Source: Arthonia radiata (lineage: Eukaryota > Ascomycota > Arthoniomycetes > Arthoniales > Arthoniaceae). From it: a DNA stretch of 64,000 nucleotides. The translations under genes and the position numbers were made by a program. The DNA lies in contig PSQN01000017.1 in the NCBI GenBank assembly GCA_002989075.1, positions 2,487,453 through 2,551,452 of the forward strand, read 5' to 3'. Of the stretch, positions 44,055-55,400 are shown in pieces (the stretch's first letter is position 1; each line of letters begins with the position of its first letter). Below the pieces are notes generated by a model, which ran no database searches, was not told where the DNA came from, and saw nothing but the letters and a program-made list of their open reading frames with translations.

Positions 44055-45557
44055 ATGTCTGACACGGCCAGCCGAAGACTCAGCGGCGTATTGTCCCAAT
44101 TAACTCCATCCAAACTTGAAGCTCCAAGCATGTCTTCAGCAACGACGACCGCGATGGCGCAAGACAACGTGAGTATCAGCGCTTCGCACAACCATCAGAT
44201 GCTTCCCACTATACATCTCGCCTTTTCTTCAGAGCTTTTCAATGCGCGCCTCTCTCAGCAATACGTCCTCCCGTTCCACCTCGACACCACTTATGCTCGC
44301 CGCCGTCAGCTCGTCTACCATTCATTTCGTACAGCTTCTTGGATAGCTGTTACTGACTTCTGCAGCCTTCGTTCGTCCTCATCGAACCCGGCAAAGTAGC
44401 CTACGAGAACCGACCAATCCCGACTCTCTCCCCATACGATGTCCTCGTCACCGTCAAATACACCGGCATCTGCGGCTCCGACGTGCACTTCTGTACGTAC
44501 ACAAGATGCCCTGACACCTCCCCCAAAGAAACACACCTACTTACACCCACCACCAGGGTCCCACGGCCGCATCGGCACCTCCGTCGTCCGCTCCCCCATG
44601 GTCCTCGGCCACGAATCCTCCGGTATCGTCGCGTCCGTCGGCTCGTCTGTCAAAAGCCTCAAACCCGGCGACCCGGTCGCGATCGAACCCGGCATTCCCT
44701 GCCGCCGCTGTGTCCGATGTAAGAGTGGAAACTACCATCTGTGCAAAGACGTGACGTTTGCTGCTTCCCCGCCCAACGACGGTACGCTGTCCCGGTACTA
44801 CGATGTGCCTGAAGACTTCTGCTACAAGCTTCCCGAAGGCATGAGTCTGGAAGAGGGCGCGGTGGTCGAGCCGCTAGCGGTCGCGGTGCACGTGGTGAAG
44901 CTCGCGCCGGTGACGCCGGGGATGGACGTGGTGGTGTACGGCGCGGGTCCGGTGGGGCTGTTGTGCATGGCCGTTGCGAGGGCATTTGGGGCTGCACGCG
45001 TCATCGCTGTGGACGTCAATGATGCGCGTTTGGAGTTCGCGGGGCAGTACAGCGCCACGGGGACGTTCAAGCCGGACGTCTCGGAGGAGCCGAGCGAAGC
45101 TGCGAGAAGGCTGAAGACGGAACACAATTTCGAAGACGGCGCACACGTGGCGATCGAGGCGACGGGCGCGGAGGTCTGCGCGCGGCAGGCGGCGCATGTA
45201 CTGGGTGACAATGGCGTATACGTACAAGCGGGAATGGGGAAGGCGGAGATGGGTGGCTGGCCGATCTTTGAGATGATGTCGAAGGAGGTGGTGGTGAAGA
45301 CGAGCTGGCGGTATAAACAGGGGGACTATGAAGTGGCGTTGAAGCTGGTGGCGGGCGGGAAGGTGGACGTGAAGAGTGTGATTACGGGTGTCGTTGACTT
45401 TCTTGATGCGGATAGGGCGTTTGGGGATACGAGGGCCAGCAAGTAAGTCCTGTTGTCCACACGTTCTGTTCTGAAGCCGCTCTGTGGTCCAGAAGACAAT
45501 GTGCTGACATTTGGACATCACAGAGGCGTGAAGACATTGATTAGGGGGCCTGAGTAG
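44055..45557 (+). CDS. xylitol dehydrogenase (D-xylulose reductase), zinc MDR family
   Basis: Exons 44055-44168, 44366-44492, 44557-45442 and 45524-45557. From 44055 the product is 386 residues; from the internal ATG at 44130 it is 361, closer to the family. Signature segments: [18 protein letters not shown] (catalytic-zinc Cys, joined across intron 2), LGHESSG (zinc His/Glu), [15 protein letters not shown] (structural-zinc Cys), [20 protein letters not shown] (NAD-binding GxGxxG), [13 protein letters not shown] (Asp typical for NAD(H) preference) and the end KTLIRGPE. The enzyme oxidises xylitol to D-xylulose in the fungal pentose pathway, in the cytosol; sorbitol and L-arabitol dehydrogenases are close alternatives. 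Intron 1 is 197 nt, long for this window, so the first exon is the least certain. It ends 312 bp before the convergent DUF2237 gene. Confidence 0.9.
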
Positions 45558-45869
45558 TGGTACCAATTGTATGTCCAGTGCATCAGGCAGGTTTGGTGGC
45601 CATGGCTGTACTCTTAGGATTCACAGGGCCAAAGAACGGACCCAAATCCTCGACGAATTGCTCATCGCTTTACCAGATGTCACGATGCGAGACGTGTCGC
45701 TTCATGAGCAGATGTGGTGGTGTCTCGACCTGCTGCGAGGACGTTGTGGAGTGTTTGGATTGTCTGTTTAAACATCACCCCTTCAACGTATCATCGTCAT
45801 AACGCTTCTTATCATACACATCATCACGTCGGCTCCCTCCCCGTTCTCGTCGCCATGGCTTTCCCACAA
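45558..45869. other. convergent spacer with an ORF relic
   Basis: The frame 45571-45771 (ending RGRCGVFGLSV) contains a protein-like helical stretch (AKERTQILDELLIALPDV ... EQMWWCLDLL) with no start context of its own. It may be a fragment of a once longer gene. No other feature was recognised. Confidence 0.25.
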
Positions 45870-46537
45870 TCACAAGTCCGACCTCCCGGCCGCGCGTCCT
45901 GGCATATCCTGAAAAGCCCCCTTACTCTTCTCATGCGCAAACTTCTGCAAATCACCCATCTCAACCTTGCTCAACGCCTTCTCATGCGTGCTCTCCATGA
46001 ACACCCTCGGCACGATCTTATCGTCATCGCTCTTCCGCGCCTTGAACGCCTCGAGCCACCGGCTGGCGCACAGGCACCACTTGCAGCCTGGCTGCAGCCC
46101 CGCCATTGACCGTAATGGGTTCCCTTGCTGCTCGGTGTAGGTGAGGAACTCGTCGGTCAGCTCGGCGGCGACGGCGTGGTTGCCGAAGTCGCCGGCGGGG
46201 ACTTCGCAGTAGCCTGTGCGGGTGAAGCCGGTGATGGGGGAGGAGGAGAGGTGCGCGAGGGGTTGTTTGAATACTACGGAGGTGTTAGTGGCGCTTTGGC
46301 GGGGTGAGTGGCAGTCGCGGTGGACGCTTCGTAGCGAGGGGTCGGTAGATATTGATTTTACAAAGAGGCATGGGGCTTACCATTCAGACCTCGCTTAGCA
46401 GCTGCATTGCCCGCCATAGTCTCGTCGCTGGGTGACTGATTGCCTGAACCGTCCATTTGACGGAAGAACGGGAATTGGAAAGCTTGTGTTGTGGTGACGA
46501 TTGAGATGAGCACAAAGATCAGAAAGGTCAAGTTCAT
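45870..46537 (-). CDS. DUF2237 protein with N-terminal signal peptide
   Basis: Exons 46537-46381 and 46273-45870 (107-nt intron GTAAGC...CACTAACACCTCCGTAG) encode 186 residues. The first exon supplies a clear signal sequence (MNLTFLIFVLISIVTTTQA) and a short linker. The second has the DUF2237 domain: SPITGFTRTGYCEV, GNHAVAAELTDEFLTYTEQQGNPL, LQPGCKWCLCASRWLEAF, PRVFMESTHEKAL. Bacterial members are about 120-residue soluble proteins of unknown function with the same WCLCA.RW core. Here the domain enters the secretory pathway and no membrane helix or retention signal is visible. The second exon is GC-rich. An inverted repeat plus CRE (46584-46621) lies just upstream. The fold call is firm; the function is unknown. 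Confidence 0.88.
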
Positions 46538-46583
46538 GGATCTTGTGCCTTGAGAAGCCAGGAAATCACCACCGTGAAATTGG

Positions 46584-46621
46584 ACGCTTCAAACACAACG
46601 ATTGAAGCGTTCGTGACGTCA
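46584..46621. promoter_or_regulatory. inverted repeat plus CRE (TGACGTCA) upstream of the DUF2237 gene
   Basis: Perfect 9-bp arms ACGCTTCAA and TTGAAGCGT (46584-46592 and 46602-46610, 9-nt spacer) are followed 3 bp later by a perfect TGACGTCA at 46614-46621. The block sits 47-84 bp upstream of the ATG at 46537. TGACGTCA is the Atf1/CREB-type bZIP site; the nTTCnnGAAn character of the arms recalls heat-shock elements. Regulation is inferred from position and motif only. Confidence 0.45.
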
Positions 46622-46809
46622 TCTGTACACTCCAAATAAGCCCCAGATCTATCCTCTCGCGCTTATGGCAGGGTTCCGAAACATAGCACTTCTAGATGAG
46701 AGACGGCAGTAATCGTGGAGAATATCTGATTATGAACAGTCAGTGATCAGTTCATGGGGCGATAGCTCGGCTATTGTTGTCAACACGGAATCTATGAAAC
46801 TTAATGTAC

Positions 46810-48035
46810 TTACATGCTCGTCTTCTTGCTTTGCAACGGAAAGCCATACAGCGCTCTACGGAACTCAACTTGCTTCTGCTCCAACATTGCCTCAAACTCT
46901 TTCTGCTGTGCCCGCAGCGACGTGATCTTCTTGGCGATGTATGTCTTCTCCTCGGCCTCGCTGATGTTTTTGATCTGCATGAGCTTGTACTGCTGCGCTT
47001 CGCAATACTCATCAAATGTCAACCTCCCGCAGTGGGACCCGATCACACCACTCGCGGACGTACCCATGACGTCCAGCTCGCCTTCCTGCTCCCTGTTGTA
47101 CTCTTTGCGAGACTTCAATTCGTTGTCGAACGCAGCAGCGTGCGTGAAAACGGCGTTTGAAGCCTCTGACTGTCGCCGCTTCTGTGTTGCGGCGAGTTTG
47201 CTCATGTGCTCGGTCCACACATTCGGCTGAAATGCTGGACTGCGATAGCTCGCGTCAGCTTCAAGCTGCTCGGTAAGCTCTCGCCACTCCAGCTCAGCCT
47301 TCTGGGACCGTAGCTGCGCACCAAGCGCAAACTGCTGGTATGCGATACGCTGAGCATCCATTGCGTCATGGTATTGCGTCTTGACTGACTCCACGTGGGC
47401 ATGATATCGCGTTTTGAAGGCTGCGACCTTCTTGTCGTTGCCGGTAAAGGGAAAGCGCTCGACTTTGCGCAGCTTGGGCACCTCAAATGGCTTGGGCTGA
47501 TCGCCCTCGTAGAATCTCGTTCGCTCCGACCAGTCGAAGTGATGGAAGTTCTGCGTACTACAAGAATCGGTCAGCAAAATCATGTCTTGTGGTAAGATAG
47601 GACTCCCCTTTGAGATACGTACCCGCCCGTAGGGCCTCTATTCTGCCACCTAAAGAAGTCGTTGTAGTACTGCCAGTTAATACCTTGCTTCGGCTTCCAG
47701 TTCGGATCTTTCCAGCCCGGGCCTGTTCGTCCCCTTGGCTGCTCTGCTTCAGGCTCTGAGGCCGGCTGCTCAGGCTTTTGGGCCTTTGGTTGGCTCGATC
47801 GGCGAGCGGCGCTGCTGCGACGGCGACGTCTCAACTTGGTGTCGTACTTAGAGCGCTTTTGATGATCGATGAGCGTCTCATACGCGTCTTGAATCTTTTG
47901 GAAGTGGTCTTTGGTGTCCTCGACGGACTTATCTGGGTGAAACTGGAGGGCGAGCTTCTTGTATTGGGAGCGAATTTCCTCTGCTGAGGCGTACTGGGAG
48001 ACGCCGAGGACGTCGTAGAGATTGAAGCTAACCAT
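46810..48035 (-). CDS. J-domain (DnaJ/Hsp40) co-chaperone, type III
   Basis: Exons 48035-47623 and 47557-46810 (65-nt intron GTACGT...CTTGTAG) encode 386 residues. The J-domain is at the N-terminus (about 4-70: NLYDVLGVSQYASAEEIRSQYKKLA, then the essential HPD in QFHPDKS). A basic patch KLRRRRRSSAARRSS could be a nuclear or nucleolar signal. A Trp-rich segment (GPGWKDPNWKPKQG) precedes a long helical C-terminal half with Gln/Glu/Lys-rich coiled coil. No zinc finger or Gly/Phe region is present, so it is a type III J-protein that would stimulate an Hsp70 with an unknown client. The stop codon TAA sits inside a perfect GTAAGT donor; splicing to TAG 43 nt downstream would add only a few residues (IRAIAP), so the end is slightly uncertain. 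Confidence 0.85.
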
Positions 48036-48463
48036 GGTGAAATATTATGTGTTTAATGGAAAGGGGCTGTACTTACCGATGTCGAAGGATTTTACGTTTG
48101 TATTGTGCAAGTCAAAGCACAGGGCAAGGGTGTCTGAGCGTGTCGTGGTTAGATGTTGTAAAAAAGCTACTGAGATATGCTAGATGAGTCTGTCCTACGC
48201 GCAGGCATGTGGCTGCGTCGACATCATAAGAAATGTATGCTTTGAACACACGTTGCACTTGTCGCGCAGCAAGCATGTTACTCGCACAGCGCATCTTGAA
48301 TGGCGCTGTGGATGTTGCATGGTGACAATGGGCACTACAGCACTGCCGGCTTTCAACTAATAACGCGCTCACAACACTGACGCGACGCACAAGAAAGGCG
48401 AGAGTGTAGAGGGTGCCTCGAAGTGTGCGCTGGTGGATGGTAGTCTTATGCCATCACACGGAG
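48036..48463. promoter_or_regulatory. J-domain gene promoter
   Basis: 428 bp; an AATATTATG-like AT-rich patch lies just upstream of the J-protein start. Nothing else was recognised. Confidence 0.35.
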
Positions 48464-48688
48464 CTACCAAACTGGCAGCGATTTGAGCAAGTGACGGAGA
48501 TGTGACCCGCTGAACACCAGGCCATGGTAGAACGGCGAGACAAAGAAGTACGAAGGGAAATACAAGAATGACAGCAGATCGAACAGGAACAGCGAACTCG
48601 GGAACAAAGCCTCGGCGACGTCGGAGGCAATCTTGGGGATCTCCGAGACGAAAAAGTTTGGGGCCAAAAATTCACGTTCCTGCATCAT
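48464..48688 (-). CDS. small hydrophobic ORF (74 aa), uncertain
   Basis: Frame starting MMQEREFLAPNFFVSEIPKIA and rich in Phe, Leu and Ser, with one or two possible membrane helices (SSLFLFDLLSFLYFPSYFFV). Composition is compatible with a small membrane protein, but the opposite strand also has an Arg-rich frame over the same bases and neither matches a known family. No intron or promoter evidence helps. Confidence 0.22.
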   Translation of the reverse strand: MMQEREFLAPNFFVSEIPKIASDVAEALFPSSLFLFDLLSFLYFPSYFFVSPFYHGLVFSGSHLRHLLKSLPVW

Positions 48689-48958
48689 CCGATGACGATC
48701 GGGAGCATGTGAACTTTGATAAGTTCGTTTTGCGTGCCAGCCGCAGGCGATAAGCCTGACGAGTGGACTCTGTTACTCATTCGAGTCGATGATGCCGAGA
48801 CTTTTGCCATGCTATGATGTTCGACCTGGAAATTATCGTTTCTTTCAGGCTTGGTGGCACTTCACTTGCAACCATCGATCTTGCCATTGATGCTTTTCTA
48901 AGTTACACTACAAACTCTACATTAGCCCCTAAATCCTGCGCCGTAACTTTGATACAAC
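48689..48958. promoter_or_regulatory. upstream region of the peroxidase gene
   Basis: Non-coding, with an A/C-rich leader (ACACTACAAACTCTACA) just before the ATG at 48959. Confidence 0.35.
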
Positions 48959-49974
48959 ATGAGTCGCTCAGTTGATTACGATGCCGTTCAGAGAGACATT
49001 GAAAAGCTGCTAGACCAGCCCGAATACGACGATGGCAACGCTGGTCCAGTACTCGTCAGATTAGCATGGCATTCGTCGGGCACATACTGCGCGGAAACCG
49101 ATACTGGCGGCTCGAATGGAGCAGGTATGCGGTACGAGACTGAAGGAGGAGATCCAGCGAATGGTAAGTCTTCTTCAACAGCAAACATTGCGATTGTCGT
49201 TGTGTTGACCCATCTGTAGCTGGTCTCCAACACGCTCGGGTCTTCCTCGAGACTGTGAAGCGCGCACACCCATGGGTTACCTACGCAGACCTCTGGACCC
49301 TTGCTGGCGCCGTCGCGATCAAGTCCATGGGCGGACCAACAATACCATGGCAGCCTGGCCGCACAGACTACGTTGATGACAGCAAGCTGCCACCTCGAGG
49401 TCGGCTACCTGATGGTGCACGAGGCAGCGATCACATCCGACATATCTTCTATCGCATGGGCTGGAGTGATCAAGAGATCGTAGCACTGAGTGGCGCCCAC
49501 AATCTTGGCCGGTGCCACTCGGATAGAAGTGGATTCGACGGAGCTTGGGTACATAACCCAACCCGATTCAGCAACCAATACTTCAAGATGCTGAAGAACA
49601 TGGAGTGGAAGCCGAAGAAGGTGGAACGTAGCGGGATGCAGCAGTTCGCGTACGTCGATGAAGACACAGGCGAGGAGCTGATGATGCTGCCCACCGACAT
49701 GGCATTAATCACAGATGATGCGTTCAGGCCGTATGTCGAACTGTATGCCGACGACAAAGATCAGTTCTTTGAAGACTTTCAGCACGCCTTTGCGAAGTTG
49801 ATCGAGCTAGGCATCAAGAGGGATGAAACCGGTCGTATCGTCAACGTTGACAACGAGAATGGTGGATATATTTCCGCCCCGCCGAAGAGCCTGCGCGAGG
49901 GTCGACCTGCAGAGGCGAACGACGAAGGCGAGCCGCTTCGTAAGGCCAATCAAGAGTTCCGAGCGCGGCTGTGA
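48959..49974 (+). CDS. cytochrome c peroxidase (class I haem peroxidase), no mitochondrial presequence
   Basis: Exons 48959-49163 and 49220-49974 (56-nt intron GTAAGT...CTGTAG) encode 319 residues. The distal haem residues are Arg34, Trp37 and His38 in [11 protein letters not shown]. The proximal ligand is His162 in [11 protein letters not shown]. Trp178 in GFDGAW aligns with the radical-forming Trp191 of yeast CCP, and LPTD supplies the Asp that hydrogen-bonds the proximal His. The segment [23 protein letters not shown] is typical. Enzymes of this class reduce hydrogen peroxide with electrons from cytochrome c. The protein starts directly at the catalytic fold ([14 protein letters not shown]), so it lacks the targeting sequence of the mitochondrial intermembrane-space enzyme. 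It is probably the second, cytosolic-looking peroxidase form known in many moulds. The C-terminus is longer and polar. Confidence 0.93.
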
Positions 49975-50159
49975 GGGAACCCGCTCTGTTCATGCGGCGT
50001 TCAACCTGATGGGAGATCCTTGTAGATATTCAAATCGTTTAGCGTAGATATGTTTTTTCAGTCGAATAGATGCTTCTTTCTTGGCCTCAACTCATATTTC
50101 TTTTCACTTCTCAGCCGCTTCAGAGAGCATTGTTCTTAACAACTAAGACTTTGCCATGT

Positions 50160-52476
50160 CTAAGCTTTTGCCAACAGGAAGCGGTCGAAAAATGCGGTGA
50201 TGGCCTGGTGTTGATCGAGGCCGAAGACTGCTGACACGTGTTGGTCAGGGCGAACGATGATCACACAGCCTTGACTGCGCGATATACCTCTGGACTCATA
50301 GATGGAAGGCATCGCTTTCTTAGCTGTAGTCCAACGATCGCAAAAGACCTGCGAGCTGTCTGTCAGTATAAATGGTTTTCAGAAATAATTGTGTGGACAA
50401 TAGAGGACCCACCTTCTCATAGTCTCGCAAGCCATACTTACCCTTGCGAGGCCAAAGAATCGGAGGCAATGACTCGAGGACGACATCAGCATGTGAAGTA
50501 CTGAAAATGGCTTTGACCTCAATGACCTCGTCGACATCGGCGTTCGTGTGAGTGTGGCGGACGACGGGCGATTGCTCGGATTCTCCCAGCCACCAACAAA
50601 GAGAAAGACCAGCCGAGGAGGAGGATGCATGCCCATGAACGCCTGGGAACACAAGAATACGCCAGCGCGCATCAGCAGGCATCGTGTGGCCCAGATGTAT
50701 CCTACGGGCGTCAGCAACGCGCAAGACCTCTTCAGAATGGAAGCGCTTCCCAAGTGGAAAGCCAGAGGCAAGGTCTGGGCGACATGAGCTTTCCGAAGAT
50801 GTGATCAGGGAGGAATTGTATTGTATAGCTACGCCAGCCATGTACCTGTTCGCCTTGACGAAGAATTCCTCGAAACGCGCTGGCTCGACGTCATTCTTGC
50901 CGCTGAACATGAACGCAAGCTCGTGATCGAAGTCGATGAGATCGACTGCAGAAGTGTGCCGCTCTTCGTTGTAGGTCTTGAGAATGGAGGGATCAGCCGT
51001 CCCTGAGATTGTTTGGACGAGCTTCCAACCAAGATTGAGCGCGTCTTGCATGGATACGTTCATTCCTTGTCCGGCTTTAGGGCTGTGAGTGTGACACGCA
51101 TCTCCGCAGATAAATACGTTGGGAGGATCTCTTGTGAGTGCATTATCAAAGCGATCTGTGAGCCGTTGCCCGATCTCGTATATGGACCACCACGCACACT
51201 CCTTGATGTCAAACGTATAGGGTTGGAAAATGCGCTTGGCCGCCAATATCACATCATCATACCCGAGGCCTCGATCCGCTACACGCTCTTTGGCATCGAG
51301 CTTCTCCATCTCCACATAGATTCTGATGAGATAGCCCCCTTCCCGTGGTATGATCTGCAATGATCCTGCAGACCTTGAACGAATAATGCACTTGAATCTT
51401 AGATCTGGGAAGTTGGAATCCACAAGCAAGTCTGCTACACCCCAAGCTGCGTGTGCAGAGTCTCCGCGGAGCTCCAGGCCGAGAGCTTTTCTCACACTGC
51501 TGCGAGCTCCATCGCACCCGACAACATGGCGCGCTTTGACACTTTGCAGTGTCGCAGAACCAGTAGCGTTGGTCGTGGCAATTGATACTTGTACACCGTC
51601 GTCGTCGGCGTGCTGTTCTAAGCTCTCCAGTCTCTGATTGTAGATGGGCCCGAGTTTCGACTTGCACATCTCGTCTAGGAAGAAGTCATGAAGTCGAGCT
51701 TGATTGAGGATAACGTGCGGAAATTCTGAAAGTCCCTCTTCCGTGTCTGTCATATGCTCAGATGATTAGCTTGGGGCCTGATTGATACGATAGCAGTGTC
51801 AAGCCTAGAGCCTATTGTGCATGTCAGGATACCTTGCTAGCCTAGCGATGGAATCACACGATGATCCGCAGAGACTGCACGAGTGACATTTGAGCTTGCG
51901 CTTTCAGATACCTTCTGCACCGCGAGTCTTTCGGCGTCAGGACAGATGTCTTCAGAGCCTGGCCAAAACATGCTACATGCTCGAAAGATTTCCGCTTGCT
52001 GCAGGAGCTCGGGGTCAACACTGTATCCTCACATGCACAGCACTCACCAATATTCCGATCACTACGCCGAATGTCATGCTCCTCGTCGGGCCTCCAAAAC
52101 GTAACCTCATTCACCCAGTAAGCTTCGCGTAGCACCCGCTCGCTAAAGCCAAAAGCCTCGAATATCTCCTGAGACCTGCATTGCAAGCCATCTGCCTGGC
52201 CGGTTGCCAGCGGACCAGACCTAGCTTCAATGACGCAGGTCTTTATGCTGGGAAAACGCAAGAGCTGAGTCGCCAGCAGGAGACCCGCAGAGCCTGTCTG
52301 AGCTCAGCAGAGTACTCTCATACAAGTCACGATCAGCCGTCCGCACCAGTTCCGACGATGAGAACGTCCACTTCGCCAGGAAGATCAGTGACTCCGTAGT
52401 TGCCTTGAGAGCTATCTGCAGCCTGATACGTCCATCGCCGATCGGAGAAGTCGTATCCGCTGCCGTAGAACTGCAT
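50160..52476 (-). CDS. phenol 2-monooxygenase-like FAD hydroxylase
   Basis: Exons on the minus strand: 52476-52347, 52293-52048, 51746-50413 and 50348-50160, total 632 residues. Splicing of exon 1 to exon 2 creates the dinucleotide-binding motif DVLIVGTGSAGL (about 37-48). Further on come ARHVVGCDGARSSVRKALG (DG motif) and NVFICGDACHTHSPKAGQGMNVSMQDALNLGWKL (GD motif, FAD ribityl contact). SEFPHVILNQARLHDFFL is typical of phenol hydroxylases. The last exon supplies the thioredoxin-like end (GCVIIVRPDQHVSAVFGLD). Such enzymes ortho-hydroxylate phenols with NADPH and oxygen in the cytosol. Intron 2, at 51747-52047, is 301 nt with good GTGAGT and ATGACAG borders, about five times the usual size here. 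The gene converges on the peroxidase (185 bp apart). No catechol dioxygenase is nearby. Confidence 0.88.
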
Positions 52477-55400
52477 GACTTATGTTGGCCATAGGGGTAG
52501 GTACTTCACGCGTGCTTGATTAACGGTAAACGAACAGTACCGGAGCCCGTTGAGAAAGCCCGCCACTGATCCAACTGAAGCACGCGCCTTCGGGATATGC
52601 ACGTAAAGACGACACAATGGACTGCTTCGAAGCCCGAGACTTGCTGAAGCCGACTGTCGCCACATCACACGGGGTGGTAGACAATTGGCAGGACTTGCTG
52701 TTGCTACGCGCTGGCGGAGAAGCGGATCAAGATAAATTGCCGCCCCAAATCATACAGGCCAGGGGCGGCTGTCTGGAGTGCCTCTCACGTTTCCCTAGCA
52801 GGTATTGTTACACGACGCAACACGACGTAACACGAGAACGCAGGAGACGATCCCGAGTAGAATCCATACATCAGCTTCTCGTGGTAGCGTGCCAAGGACA
52901 CGCAACGTATCTATGCGACTCTCCACAACTTCCAAGACGAAGCAGCCCTGCACTAGCTGCATGCTGACCATGCAGACCGTATAGAATACGACACAAGCCG
53001 TAAGACACGAGCTGTGAGAACAGGAAGATAAAAACAGGTCTCGGGATGTACGGGGCCTCATTGGAAGCAGGTCGAAACAGAGATGATCGGTTGGGTCGCT
53101 CGGTGAACGGTGGGGCTACTTGCCTGATTATGCAGCAGTCAGTCGAGAAGGTTGCTGATCCGAAGACTCGGGCCTGCAGTGCAAGCGCAGACGTTCTCAT
53201 CTGCAGGGTACCAGGGACGGTATAGCATAGTCTATGAAATAGCCTGGCAATACACTCTCCCAACTTCTTTCTGTATCCGCTTGCATAAGTCGACCGCCCT
53301 GAGGGAATTTGCAAATGCATCGGATTGGCACGTGGGCTGTTTGCATCGCATGATCGAGCCCGAGCTTGCATCGCGCAGCCGACCTACCATTACTCATCAG
53401 CCTAATTTGCCATGCATAGACTTTCGCTCAAGGTCGCAGCTTAGCGATTATACAAGGCCTTGGCGACGGGGAAGATATAATGTCGCGCCTGTCAAATATA
53501 ATGATGAGTTAGAGAAAGGCTAGAACCTCAACAAACCTCGCGGTATCGGATCAAGTCACCGCGTAAGGCAAAAAGATGGCTTGTGCCTTTATGCGAAGCG
53601 AACCATCAAGCCTTCTGATCATGCAGTAAGCCCGCATTGCCTTTGAATTCCAAAAGAGTTCATCATGTGAGAACTTTGAGGACTGCCTGTCGAGCAACCA
53701 AAGTCACAGCTTGCATAAGCGTCGAGGTAAATTGCAAGGTACTTGTGTACGACCAGAGTGTCTAAGGTGACCGTGGTTTTCCAGCGTCAAAATTTCGTAT
53801 TAAGAGGTACATTGGCGAAAAAGAGGGGTGAGGATGACAACGCAGAGGTGCTTTGCAAATCACGTCGGCTGACCACCCCGGTCGATACGCCTGGCAGTTG
53901 GCAAACCTGCAGGAGGGCGGCCCGCCACGGCTCATGCAAGTAATACTCGCCCCATGCGCTGCCCGAAAATCAGCGATTGAGCGCTAAGGGTTGGCGAGGA
54001 CGTGTTTGGGACTTTGATCCCTTGGCCCTTTGGACTCATTTCGAATCTGAGAGGAAACCTTCATTTTCCATAGACCGACCGATGTTTCAGTGTCGTACAG
54101 TGGAAGCCCTCAATTTCCGCGAAGAAGGTGGTGTGACAGGCAGGAGTCTCAGACGCTAGAATGTAGTACAGCCCTCCCACGTAGATGTCTTCCCTTGTCG
54201 TCGCAAAGATGGCGTTGAGATGTCGTCGGCACTTGAAAGAGGGAGTCGCGGCGCTTTGTACGCGTAAGGCAGCACGTTACGTGGACGTTTATAAAACATC
54301 CAAGTCGCGGCTTGCTGCAAGTGGTAGGAGACCAGGCCTGAATCTGAAACGCACAGGGGTAGGCTCGGTAAATATTACTAGCGTACACCATCGCCGCTTT
54401 TCCGCATTTCCGCATTTCCGCTGAGGACGAGGGCGCTGATCTCGACCAGCAATGACGTTTGGCGCTGGTGCGTGCACTGGGGGAGTGGGTCCTCGTTGAC
54501 TGCAGCGGCTCCGAGTCGCAACAATCCAGGAGACGTCCAGGGACAGCCTTGTCACCATCAAGACAAGAAATCTCTGCCGCTCGGCGAGGTCAGAAAGTGT
54601 GCGTTGGCTGAGTGTTCCATGCTGGCTGAGTGTTGTTGGCGACGACAGGGGCGAGCCTCAAGTTGCGATGGCCCGTGACTTTGCTGACGGATATCTCTTC
54701 TTTCTCCGGAAAGCAGGGTCCGCTTAGCCTGAACCTTCCAGGGATGTGCTCAAGTTTTTTCTTTTTGCGAGCCTCGCTGGAACCGATAAGCTGTGCACTC
54801 ACAGAGGCCACAGCTTGCTGCACGACCATGCATACTCGGTACTTATGCGAAAGTACCTGAAGGTGGGACGTAGATACAATGCGAGGAAAACAGGACGAGT
54901 CGGGGAGTGAGGTCACAGAAAGGGCACACACAAGGTTGGTCCGAGCAGTCTGACTGCACCACGACGCGCACTCGTGAAGCTCCACCAAACTCGTGTGCTC
55001 AAGCAAGCAGATCTGGATTCGGTCCGCAGTCGACTGCCAGGCGAACGCAATAATCAGTGAAAGGACGGGGCCAAATAAATGCAGGCATGGCGCTAGCGCG
55101 ATACTCCATACAGATGAGCATGTATTTAGCAGCAACTCACCTGAATCCGTATCTTGGCCTGTCGTCTCTCTCACCTCTATCCTTTTTGAACGGCCATCTT
55201 CGTGCTCACGCTGCTTTCACATTCATTATTTGTTTACCAGCTCTGCCGTCCACTGAACTGAGCCTCAATCACTCCTTCCTCAACCATCCGAACCCAGCCC
55301 CAATACTTTCCCCACACACGCAGCCAACATTCATCCCGCTCCCTGCTATTCAGCTCTGCATAGGACTGCGCACCTCTTCATGGATATTGACTGTGCTTTA

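Noticed and set aside
48959-49974. Loss of the catalytic Trp (yeast CCP Trp191) in the cytochrome c peroxidase, because Phe follows MQQ
   Set aside because: Counting from the proximal His shows that Trp191 corresponds to Trp178 in GFDGAW, which is present; the Phe lies elsewhere.
52617-52967. 116-aa plus-strand ORF
   Set aside because: Contains tandem-repeat-like DNA and a Cys/Arg-rich random-looking sequence; no supporting signals.
54590-55174. 194-aa minus-strand ORF in the gene-poor region
   Set aside because: Low-quality composition, no domain motif, and it lies in the leader or promoter area of the phospholipase gene.
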